Origin: Cladocopium goreaui
Taxonomy: Eukaryota > Sar > Dinophyceae > Suessiales > Symbiodiniaceae
Direction: 5' to 3'
Assembly: GCA_947184155.2 (NCBI GenBank)
Contig: CAMXCT020001716.1
Span: forward strand, 62,001-126,000
DNA length: 64,000 nt
Shown: piece after piece, positions 1 to 9,446 of the stretch
Position numbering within the stretch: position 1 is the stretch's first letter
Layout of the letters: every line of letters starts with the position of its first letter
Made by a program: the position numbers and the translations under genes
The notes under the pieces: generated by a model
The model's database searches: none
Seen by the model: the letters and a program-made list of their open reading frames with translations, nothing else
Told to the model about the DNA's origin: nothing

Positions 1-950
1 CACCCCTTAAAGCCGCCAACGTGAGCAAAAACCAGGACGTTGACATGGAAGATTCTGAGGCCCCTTCCCGCGCCCACCTTGCCAAACGGCGGGGGAAAAC
101 GCTGTTGACAAATGGACAAAACGCGAAGCACACAAAAACAGGACGCACACCTGGTGCACCCCATTAAAAATTACAACGGCTCTTTCTTTCACAACCATTT
201 CCACACACCTGCCACAACACCGCCTAGAAGGTAAGCCGGGCGAACCGCGGGACACAAGATTCCCAGACCAAACAACCACCACTTTTTACGACTATTTATT
301 TCCGAACAAAAACCGTTGCACGTCCTCGCGCCTACAAAGAAACACTCGGTCCACCTAAAAGAAAGGCAAGAAGTCCCAAATAGCAGAAACCACCAAAAAA
401 ACACACAGAAGTAATAGGCGAGTTGTACCACCGTAGGTGGTATAGGTGGCGCAAATCAAACACTTGGCTCCAAACCCATGGGCCTAGAAAGAGGCTGTTT
501 GGGCAACGGTAGCCTCGACTCCTGTAATCGACTTGCTTCTCAGTCCGTGGAAGACGCCCCAGAGTGCGCTATAACATGTATGAGGATCATGCTGACAATA
601 GAAAGCGTTCACCTTTGTTGCACAAAATATTTTATGTGGTACTATTATGCACATTGCTTCTGTGAATGTTTCACCGCACATGCCCCACAGAACCAACACG
701 AAGAGGACACGAAACACAATTTCTATGTGCGCAGCTGTTCGCCTGGCGCCAAGAGACAGCTTGACCCTGGCCAATATGGGGTAATGGTTGCTGTGGATAT
801 TACAAAAGGGGTCAGAAAACAGATCTTGAACTATGTCACGAAAGGTAGCCTCCTAGCGGGCTACCTTGAGTTTTATTTTGCGAAGCAAAGGGGCGGGCTG
901 GACCCCTTATCTTTGAACGACCAGGAGAAAGGGACCCCCCCCTCCCCCCC
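1..950. other. No supported gene
   Basis: Open frames occur on both strands but none has recognisable motifs. The longest, on the + strand from 478, runs into the TCA-microsatellite of the following tandem repeat and becomes a serine run. I see nothing that supports coding. Confidence 0.4.
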
Positions 951-956
951 CTCGAA

Positions 957-1960
957 GGGAACTCTCGCCATATGCCTGGCGAGTCTCTTCACGCAGCAGC
1001 CCCTTCGCAGTGTCTCGTCATCATCACCATCATCATCATCAACATCATCATCATCATCCTCCTCCTCCTCCTCATCGCCATCATCTTTCGACTTGAAATT
1101 CGGATTTTTCGACCTCCATTTTCCAAGTACCCAACGGTGCGATGACAGTGACAGGTTCGAGCACCCATAGGTATTGCAAAAAGAGACAGTGGAGTTTGTG
1201 CTAACCCTGATCGTGTTTTTTTCCCCCCGCACGATGCGTGTGTCTGACAATGCATACCTCCAAATGGCTATTTACATGGACTAAGTGATGAGCAACCATG
1301 GACATTGTGCGGTGCTCTCTTTTCGGATCCACATATCTCCGCTCTGCTCTGAATGTTCAGTTGCATGCCCCCCCCCCAAATGAACTGTCGTCACATGCCT
1401 TGTGCGTCTCTTCACGCAGCAGCCCCTTCGCAGTGTCTCATCATCAGCATCATCGTCATCATCCTCATCATCATCATCATCCTCCTCCTCATCACCATCA
1501 TCTTTCGACTTGAAATTCCGATTTTTCGACATCCATTTTCCAAGTACCCAACGGTGCGATGAAAGTGACAGGTTCGAGCATCCATAGGTACCGCAAAAAG
1601 AGACATTGGAGTTTGTGCTAACACTGATCGTGTTTTTTTCCCGCACGATGCGTGTGTCTGACAATGTATACCTCCAAATGGTTTTTTAAATGGACTAAGT
1701 GATGAGCAACCATGGACATCGTGGGGTGCTCTCTTTTCGGGTCCAGATATCTCCACTCTGCTCTGAATTTCCAGTTCCATGCCCCCTCCCCCAAGTGAAC
1801 TCTCGTCACATGCCTTGTGCGTCTCTTCACGCAGCAGCCCCTTCGCAGTGTCTCATCATCAGCATCATCGTCATCATCCTCATCATCATCATCATCATCA
1901 TTCGACTTGCGATTCGGATTTTTCGACATCCATTTGCCACGTCACTTTAACTTTTGCAAG
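957..1960. repeat. About 420-bp tandem repeat, 2.4 copies, with TCA/TCC microsatellites
   Basis: Copies begin near 959, 1382 and 1798, each with a variant of GAACTCTCGTCACATGCC. This is followed by a CGCAGCAGCCCCTTCGCAGTG block, a TCATCA-rich microsatellite, then a conserved tail containing CGCACGATGCGTGTGTC and CATGGACAT. The periods are about 423 and 416 bp. The third copy stops near 1935. Serine- or histidine-rich frames over it are products of the trinucleotide repeat and are not annotated as genes. Confidence 0.8.
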
Positions 1961-2274
1961 CAAACGGGTGAAGCAAAGGAACGTCGGCGTTTCTCCATGC
2001 TTCGGTTGGACAGAAATTTTCCCTTCGTTCTGTCAAAGCGGTGCTTTGCTAGCGCATGACGTCCATATTGACAAGCCTAAGGCTTGGTGTCAGCAGAAAA
2101 GGGCCCGGTCGCATGTCGGCTTTCGCACTGAGTGATCCCCCGCGTCCCCTGTCACACAACTACCTTTCGTGTCATCCCTTCTCAAGTTTTCCTTCTTTGT
2201 CCCGACATAAACAAAAATCAAGCTGAGCAAAATGAGAAGGGCCCCATGAAGCAGAACTTGTTGGGAGCCGGGTT

Positions 2275-2709
2275 GTGCCAGGTTCCTTGTATGTCACCTG
2301 CTTCCAAGAGCTATGTTTGTTGGAACCATGTGCTGGAAACTACGAGCTATTTCTAGAAACTGAAATGGAGGAAGAAACTTCGATTGCCTTGTCCACTACC
2401 AGTTACCAGTTACAAAAGAAAGCTTTACCAAAGAGGTGTGGTCCTAGAACAGCCTCGTCACGCAGCTTACCATGCAGCCTGGCATTATTTAAAGTCACCC
2501 ATGATGACAAAAGACCCTTTAGTTTCCACATGAGCAACGAGTTCAAACCGTGTTGGGATTTCAGTCGGGCCACGGAAGAAACAATCACTGACCTGAATAT
2601 GCAAGTGGGTACACAATGTGCAAACAAACAACTTAATAATGAGCCAGGGCAGACATGGCAGGAGTTGCAAGACATCTATTTAGCGGCGCTTGCCGTCTCG
2701 ACCTTTTAA
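2275..2709 (+). CDS. Hypothetical ORF, 144 codons, doubtful
   Basis: The frame opens at a CTG/ATG-poor region and has no motif I recognise. It lies just upstream of the decayed LINE RT and could be part of that element or chance. No signal peptide or membrane segment is evident. Coding status is uncertain. Confidence 0.15.
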   Translation: MPGSLYVTCFQELCLLEPCAGNYELFLETEMEEETSIALSTTSYQLQKKALPKRCGPRTASSRSLPCSLALFKVTHDDKRPFSFHMSNEFKPCWDFSRATEETITDLNMQVGTQCANKQLNNEPGQTWQELQDIYLAALAVSTF

Positions 2710-2729
2710 CTGCCGGGGGGGGCGCAGAA

Positions 2730-4600
2730 AGATCTTAAGGCTGTGGAAAAAATACGACAAGAGCATTAAGAAATCCGCTCGCCAAGACAAAAACATGGTT
2801 GAATAGTCAGCTCGAGGACGCACATTGGAACCCTATCAAATGTTTGAAAACCCCTTCCCAATCTAGACTTGTTCGTTTGGAACCCCCGTCTGCCGTTAGT
2901 AATCTAACAGCGATGGACTCCAATGCTGAGATCTTCGCCACGCACTTGGAACAGGCGCAATGGGCACCGCCAGCAATTGAGGGAGTTGATGACATTGATA
3001 CTGATCTGTTTTAAGGCCATACCCCGCTTTTTGAGGGAGGACCCCTGACTATGCACGAACTTGTCATTGCCATCAAGCATCTTACAAATGGGAAAGCGGC
3101 TGGCAAGGAAGGTAGCACGTACCTGGACCAGGCTTAGAGACTTTGCTTGACGTTTTTCAATGCTGCTGGACTCAAGGCAAAAGCCCGGACCCTTGGCGAC
3201 AGGCACTTGTGGTAGGCATTTTTTAAAAAAGGTTCCAGCAGTGACCCAGCGGATTACCGCCCGATTAGTCTTTTGCAGACCTGCTACAAGTTGTATGCTA
3301 GGATTCTAGCAGCCAGGCTATCTGCTGGCCTGGGCCCTTCCTTGCGACAAAATAAATATAGGTTTGCACACGGCTGTAGCACTAGCGAGGCGATTTTCCT
3401 CATGAGGCGGTTGCCGGATCTTGTAGACGCGAAAGAAAATCAGGCCTTGTTCCTCCTTTTCCTGGACTGGAGCAAGGCTTTTGACACCATTAAACCTGCT
3501 GCCCTTCACCTCGCTCTCCAAAGGTTGAAAATCTCACCCAGGATGTGTTCTGCCACTAGGGACCTCGCCGCCCCTCCTTATTTTGAAGTTGCTGTCGACG
3601 GGGAGATCTCAATGCAGAAAAAACAAGCAAGTGGCATACGCCAAGGTTGTACCTTGTCACCGTTGTTGTTCATTCATAAATAAATATCTTTTGGCTATTG
3701 CACCTACCGTTCCCTTCTTTGATGTGGAGTTCGCTGATGATACGGCTCGTATTTCCCGAAACAGCGAGCACCTCCAATGTCTTCTTCATTTGGTCCAGAG
3801 GGAAGCGGCGAAATACAACCTGCACCTCAGTCTTGGTAAGTGTGAGCTTATTCTCTACCACGGAGACTGCCATTTGCTTCATTGATGTGTCGCAAGTTCC
3901 ACTGGCTTCTTCGGTTGTGTATTTGGGTGCTCTAGTTGGTTCAAAGGCAAAACAAGGACATGAAGTGTCTAATAAAATTAGAGATGCACGGCAGGCGTTT
4001 AAAACTTTATTGCGTGTTTGGAAACATGCTGGGATCGGTACCAAACGCAAGATTAACATTTATTATGCCTGCGTGGTCAGCAAACTGATGTACAGTCTGT
4101 GTACTCTCTGCTTCACTGAAAAACAAATGCTGCTTCTGGATTCTTTCCACATTCGATGTTTGCTGTCTATCGCCGGCATACCATCTACTGGGGGTAGCAA
4201 CCCTCCTTGGCGTGGAACGGATATCAAATGAGCAAGTCCGTTGCCAGATGAATGTTTTAAGTTTGTTGGACGACGGCCCCCCAACCACCCAGCCCGAGAT
4301 GTGACTTTCAACAGATTTTTACAGCCGCAAATGCTGGGAGGGCCCTTTATGAGGGGAACTCGAAGAAGTAAGCGGAATGATGATGTTCGTCAACTCGCAA
4401 CGACCAATGTGAACGACCATTGCTTCCACGGGGCAGGCGTGGGGAAGTATATTTTACAAAAACGTTTTGAGGTGGCACAAAGCAGGAAAGAATGGTCCGC
4501 ACTTTTGCAAACTGTCCGTGTTTCTTGGCGCCGCCCACGGGATGCTGCTGGTGCCCGATGGCAACGAAAAAAAGTGAAACGGACATCATCCCCCGCCTGA
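2730..4600 (+). pseudogene. Decayed LINE-type (non-LTR) reverse transcriptase
   Basis: Pieces in shifting + frames line up in the order of a LINE RT. A pre-RT segment (about 2,740-2,990) precedes a segment reading LFEGGPLTMHELVIAI (3,030-3,080). Next come DYRPISLLQTCYKLYARIL (3,255-3,310), motif A LFLDWSKAFDTI (3,455-3,495), IRQGC (about 3,640) and the active-site box VEFADDTARIS (3,727-3,760). The thumb/C-terminal segment follows (3,965-4,160, IYYACVVSKLMYS). In-frame stops (for example at 3,012 and 3,137) and several frame changes show that the element is dead. FADD is intact. No endonuclease domain or target duplication was found, so this is probably a truncated copy. Confidence 0.8.
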
Positions 4601-4689
4601 TTCACATTCAGTGTCCTGGCTGTTGCGCACAGGTTTTCAGGTTTCGGCGCGTGAAATTGGTTCGGGTCGCACGGTTTTAGTTGCCACTG

Positions 4690-7150
4690 AATATGGGGTA
4701 TGGTTATATTTGGGCAATCCAACAATTTCGTCCCCAGTGTCGGAATTGCGAAATGAACTGATAAACTGAAATGCTTAAAATCATTTTGCTTCAGCCAAGA
4801 TTGTTGCCTTGCATCAGCGACCAGCTTGCATTGGGCAGCGGCCATATAAGTTTTTACTAGCAACAATGGTTTTGAATCGGTAAGTGAACATATTTTTGGT
4901 TTGGTAGAATCGTGTTTCTTTGTTTTCATGTCCTGCAGAGCCAGGCAGCCGACACATTTTGCAGTGGATGTGAACCAGTTTTTGGTACTTATTGGCGATA
5001 TGATATATGGGTATTTAATGCTGATGTTTTTTGAAACATGCAACATTTATCTTTCTGGATTCCAGCGTTCTTTTTTGCGGTCGATGTATCCCAATGTGGG
5101 CCGGCCATGGTCGATGCGGTGGGACTAGATGCCCAATGCAGCATGGAGTGGGGAGAGTGCAATGACAAAGGTAGTGTTGCACCAAATTCAAACGTATTTG
5201 AACATGCTTCCAAAGTTGTTGGCCGTTTGGTATCTTATTCTCTTCTTTGGGGTCACTTATTCTCGTCAATGACACCTTATTAAATTCAAAGTAAACACTG
5301 TGGACCTGATGTGGTCCTTGCAGGAGGAATTCCTGGCTGCTTGCAATCAATCATGGGGAAGACGCGAACTGCGAGCAGTGCAGAACAAATTGGAACGGAT
5401 AGGTGTCCAAAAGGTGCCGGAATTGCTTCGCAAAACACTCAGTGTTTGAACAAAATTTGAGTTTTCGGATCGCAACTGAAAATGCAGAAAAATTGAATGC
5501 GTTGGAACGTTGCATCAAGTCGCATCCACCACCTTCCTGTTGAGGTTATGAACGTGCTGGGGTTTTGAATGACATGCTTGCTGCAGCTGGTCAACGGTGT
5601 TTTTCTTCGGCTACGCTTACAGCTTTTCGGGCAGCCCAGAGGGACGGAGGCTCATGAGATGAAATGTTTTTCATGCTTTTTGGTGACGTTACATGCGTTT
5701 TGTTCCCCAGATAGCGTCAACTATAGTTTTTTGTTTTTATTTGTCAATGAATGGGATTCAGATTTTCAAAAATTGGATTCCTTCAAATGTGTGGCAGCCA
5801 CCTTGTCTCGTCTCTCTTCATTATTTGGGGGTTTGTTAAAATGGGTATCTCCCCAAAACCATGGGTTACAATACTAAGATGATTTTAGATGATTTCAGGG
5901 TACCTCCATTTTAGGAAACTTCCATTTCTGCCTTGGGGTGGTCCTTGCTGGCGGTGCTGCCTTGTGTCCCAGTCTGGTCTCCCAGCCTTGTCTCCCTTCA
6001 TCAACTTGAAGACTGACACAAAAAATCATTATTTTTTTGGGTCTATGCTGGTGCAATTGGAGACACGCTGTCGGGATACAGTATCCTGTTGCAGCACGTC
6101 GCAGGTGTTCCGGTTTTAAGCACCGGAAATTCAAAACCTGTACCTCTTGAAGGTGCGAATTGAGAATGCTCCTGTCTACTTGTTAGTGGACGCCATGCAT
6201 TCTCCTGTTCCATTAGATTCAGAGCACGGTTTGTGCTCTGATTTGACTGTTCGTTTCTGCATGTTCATTCGTTACTCTTTAGAAATTGGACGTGCTGTGG
6301 TGACCGTTAGCCGTTAGCCCGCAAAGGTGAGAATGACAACGAGAGTGACGCGGATGAGTTGGAAGAACTTCTGAATGATTTCTTTTGCAGGCTGTGATTG
6401 GACAGTTGGCGCCTCTGAGAACCTGACTGCATTCAAAATAATTTCCGGATGCTTGCAAGCTAGAGAGCAGCAGACCCAGCAGACGGATGCAGACTGACGC
6501 AGACGGTGGGAATTTCATGGAATTTCCGCATCTCTTGAAACATCTTGAAACACCCGCCCCAAACTGACTCTGCCAGGGCATCAGCTGTGGCATCACGCTC
6601 ATCGACACGGGAGGCGAATGGTTTTGACGAGGCTACCTTGCGCAGGCTGGCTTTAGTTGTTTTCGGGATCCTGGTCCCCATGTCAACGAAAAATCATGCA
6701 CATACAAGTTAGGAATCTCATGTAATCGCACGTAATCTCAATACTGACTGATATTTTCTTACATCCGCAATGGAAATTCAAACAGTTTGGGCCAGGCAGG
6801 TAAACCGTGGATTATCTTACATCGATGAAGCTGCGAAGGAGGCTGGTATGTGTTTACTAGCAAAGAGGGTACCGTTTTTTTTAGTCATCACCCGCACGCT
6901 CTGAAATTTAAATGCTGATCTGGTTCCCTGGCTGCCGTAAAAGGTACACAGACGCAATGCAAATCTTTCACGCTGTCTTGAAGAAGTTCAAGCTGACATC
7001 TCTCGGATTTCAGAGCGTATGCAGGCCCAGACTCAGTGGTATCTGACAAATCAATCATAGTTAGCAGTTAGCATGTCATTCCCCAGAGAGAGATAGGCCA
7101 GGCTGGATAGCCGATAATCTGATGTACCAACACATACACACACGGATACA
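4690..7150. other. Mostly unassigned DNA with possible exon relics
   Basis: Near 5,325-5,450 a segment after a CAG acceptor reads EEFLAACNQSWGRRELRAVQ and onward. Near 5,480-5,670 one frame with a single TGA reads NDMLAAAGQRCFSS and FRAAQRDGG. These look like real protein but I cannot name the family. A minus-strand frame at 6,460-6,681 is also unassigned. The rest shows no clear coding. Confidence 0.3.
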
Positions 7151-7160
7151 CACACACATA

Positions 7161-7163
7161 TCC

Positions 7164-7224
<61 letters not shown>

Positions 7225-7345
7225 CACAGTACACATACGTATATATAGATATATAATATACATTTTATATATATAATATGCACTATATATAATATACATT
7301 ATATATATATATAATACATTCATACGTGTATATATATATATATGT
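7161..7345. repeat. (TCTA)n microsatellite followed by AT-rich TATA-type repeat
   Basis: About 14 tandem TCTA/ATCT units are followed by alternating TA tracts. They lie directly upstream of the copia-1 5' LTR, so copia-1 inserted at the edge of this low-complexity tract. Confidence 0.9.
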
Positions 7346-7354
7346 ATAATGCAC

Positions 7355-7359
7355 CGTAT
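7355..7359. repeat. Target-site duplication of copia-1, left copy (CGTAT)
   Basis: CGTAT immediately precedes the left LTR. The same five bases immediately follow the right LTR at 16,832-16,836. Five bases is the usual length for Ty1/copia integrase. Confidence 0.85.
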
Positions 7360-7530
7360 AGTTGTTTGACACAATTACACTATGTAAAAACATTCATCAA
7401 GTGTAGTGTCATGAGAACCGCCATTGTCTCACATCATCTCAATATGTTACATTTGGCTCAAGTAAAACAGTGCGGCGCCCTAGCAGTTGCTTGCTTGTGT
7501 GCCGCCTAGGAGTTTTACGCTTAAATAACT
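7360..7530 (+). repeat. Copia-1 5' LTR (171 bp)
   Basis: Identical to 16,661-16,831 except for one base. With the CGTAT duplications as anchors the LTR begins AGTTGTTT and ends AAATAACT. Its ends are thus an imperfect inverted repeat of the AGT...ACT type, not TG...CA. It contains CATTTGGCTCAAG (7,450-7,462), close to the 3' end of the dinoflagellate spliced leader. GTAAAAC/GTTTTAC arms could fold the 3' third of the LTR. Confidence 0.93.
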
Positions 7531-7544
7531 GGTTATCAACCGTA
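7531..7544 (+). promoter_or_regulatory. Candidate primer-binding site of copia-1
   Basis: GGTTATCAACCGTA directly follows the 5' LTR. Copia-2 has GGTTATCAGCCGTA at the same place. The complement reads as an anticodon-loop-like sequence (UUGAUAA in copia-1, CUGAUAA in copia-2) with a GG/CC stem. It is not the usual TGG complement of a tRNA 3' end. This recalls Drosophila copia, which primes from a half tRNA. The tRNA identity is inferred. Confidence 0.5.
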
Positions 7545-7567
7545 CCTGCTCGCCCGAGCGGGTACGG
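7540..7567 (+). other. Strong leader hairpin overlapping the primer-binding site
   Basis: Bases 7,540-7,551 pair with 7,556-7,567 (12 pairs, one of them G-T) around the loop GCCC. A second inverted repeat, TCTGTTAT...ATAACAGA, lies at 7,653-7,670. Their position in the leader suggests packaging or primer-annealing structures, but that is inference. Confidence 0.6.
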
Positions 7568-8120
7568 CCGTGGTCCTTACATATTTCTGGTTACCATCAT
7601 TTGACTTGGGCTTGAGCCACCCATTCTTGTGTTGGAACCACCATTTCTCTTTTCTGTTATCTATAACAGAGGGGCAGCGATCGCGACTGGCGACCTGCTA
7701 CATTGTTATATACACCTTTGAGTGACTTTCCAACCGCTTTATCGGATTGCACAGGTTGGATCCCACTCGAAGTCCCGCTTCACCTTGGCCACAGACCCTT
7801 GGTGTTGAAACAGCGAGCTCGCGTCAGGCGACCGTTGTCATTGAAGCAATAGCCAAAGGGTGTTAGTAGCTTGGGACACCTCGCTCATAGCCTTTGGGAT
7901 TAGACTGTCATACTTGTCGTGCTCTTGGCTAGCAACCTACTTGCTTGACCAACAACCAACATTCTCCATATTGAGTTTGAGCGGAGTTCGCACCCAGCGA
8001 CCCACGAATAGAAGAATCGGATCCCATTTGTGATTCTCGTATCTGGCCCAAACCTTGTCATTCCAATTGATCCAGTGCTTCTTCGGGTGACCAACTCCGG
8101 TGCACATTTGAGTAGTCAGC

Positions 8121-8489
8121 TTGTGCCGGAGCTGCATGCGACGGGGAGGTCGCCGCGGGCTCCGTGACTATCGGCGGGAGCTTCTGTACCCGTTCGCTGC
8201 AGCAAGTGATAGCCTCAAAGTCAGGCAAGACTTGTCCCACCGGGAGGCTCATATTTTTCACAGGCTTCAACAGCTCTTTGTGTTTGCACAGGGCCTTAAG
8301 AAGGATATATATCGTATATCCAGTTCTCGTGCCTTGGGATTAGCCGCTGGTCTGAGCAACGAACTCGTGACTGAGATCATTAACGGTCCAGCAGAGACCG
8401 ATCAGATCAAGTCATCATCTGAAGAGGAGTTTCCGTCTTGGTCAAGGACACGTGGCCTGAGACTCCCGAACGCTCAAGATCACCAGTGA
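8121..8489 (+). CDS. Leader ORF of copia-1, unknown function
   Basis: Open frame in the leader; the first ATG is at 8,136. The product would be basic at its N-terminus and shows no motif I recognise. Its 3' end overlaps the start of the HAD-like frame, which lies one base back (-1 frame). It might be the upstream half of a frameshift product or simply chance. Confidence 0.25.
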   Translation: MCRSCMRRGGRRGLRDYRRELLYPFAAASDSLKVRQDLSHREAHIFHRLQQLFVFAQGLKKDIYRISSSRALGLAAGLSNELVTEIINGPAETDQIKSSSEEEFPSWSRTRGLRLPNAQDHQ

Positions 8490-9118
8490 GGCGGCCTCTT
8501 CGCGACGTGAGGGATCCTCCGAGTGAGACCTCGCAACCGTCAAGGCCTTCAGCTGCGGCTTCTGTGCTCATTGAGGACGAATCGCCTGAGCAGTCAGTGT
8601 TGGAGGAGAACAGTGACGTTTCGGACGAATTGCCTGAGCAGTCAGTGTTGGAGGAGAACATTGACGTTTCTGACGTTCGGCTTGGCTTGTTCCTGGATTT
8701 CCACGGTGTTATTGACAAGGACTTGAGGGAGACGCGGGTCTTGTTGCATAGCGTGCATCAAGATCTTCCGCAGTTGCGGGTCTATTGTATTAGCTTCTGC
8801 AAGGATCCAAGGAAGATTGCCAACATACGCCGTATCTGTCAAGACCTCCAGTTGATTCCCATTATCACTCCATCAAAGTTTGGACGTTGGGACGGCAAGA
8901 GAGCATATCTTGATTGGCAGATCCGAAGGGGCGATCTTCAGTCCGTGTTTTTCGTGGACGATCAACGGGCACTAGCGGAACACGTTTGCTCGAATTCGGA
9001 GATCGCTCGGGGCCATGTCTTGGAAGAACATCAGAGGATCATCTCCTTGCACGGCGAGATCACCGATCATTTTTACGGAATCCTCGGCCTTGTGCGCCTT
9101 GAGCGAGCAAACCCTTAG
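8423..9118 (+). CDS. HAD-like phosphatase-type ORF carried by copia-1, lacking an ATG
   Basis: This frame opens after TGA at 8,420 and runs to TAG at 9,116. It contains no in-frame ATG, so it needs a non-AUG start, splicing, or frameshifting from the preceding ORF. The N-terminal third is acidic and serine-rich, with a direct 17-residue duplication (EQSVLEEN...DVSD, about 8,590-8,670). The C-terminal part has features of the HAD fold. LFLDFHGVID resembles motif I, although the second Asp of DxD is His. VYCISFC sits where motif II falls, a Lys lies in the middle, and VFFVDDQ resembles the acidic motif IV. The fold assignment is by eye, and activity is doubtful because of the His. It lies inside the element between leader and gag, so it is element cargo and not a host gene. 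Confidence 0.5.
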   Translation, partial: RGVSVLVKDTWPETPERSRSPVRRPLRDVRDPPSETSQPSRPSAAASVLIEDESPEQSVLEENSDVSDELPEQSVLEENIDVSDVRLGLFLDFHGVIDKDLRETRVLLHSVHQDLPQLRVYCISFCKDPRKIANIRRICQDLQLIPIITPSKFGRWDGKRAYLDWQIRRGDLQSVFFVDDQRALAEHVCSNSEIARGHVLEEHQRIISLHGEITDHFYGILGLVRLERANP

Positions 9119-9446
9119 AGCGCGTGGGGACAGGAGTCAAGGGATCAGGAAGACAGGGCCATCACACCAATTGATTCAGTGCAATTTGCTCCACCACCAA
9201 TTTGGGGCATTTTCCTGTACTTTGTGTTCTCCTCACTGGGTGAGTTGACTGAACCTCAGTAGTTATCCAGTTATTCTACATTGTTGGTTGTGTTGTGTTC
9301 TCCTGCGAGGGATTTGGCATAACCCTCGTTTTCAGTTGACAGAACCTTCACATCTCCTGTGTTCGCATCCTGCGACCGGGATTGCTCAACAAAAAGGGCT
9401 CCAATTTTGGGGCGAGATTTGGGACGAAAACCAGATCAAATTTTCA

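Noticed and set aside
957..2135. Histidine-, serine- or methionine-rich ORFs
   Set aside because: They are driven by TCATCA repeats inside a 420-bp tandem repeat.
7363..7530. LTR boundary at TG (7,363) for copia-1
   Set aside because: The exact CGTAT duplications at 7,355-7,359 and 16,832-16,836 place the ends three bases outside, at AGT and ACT.
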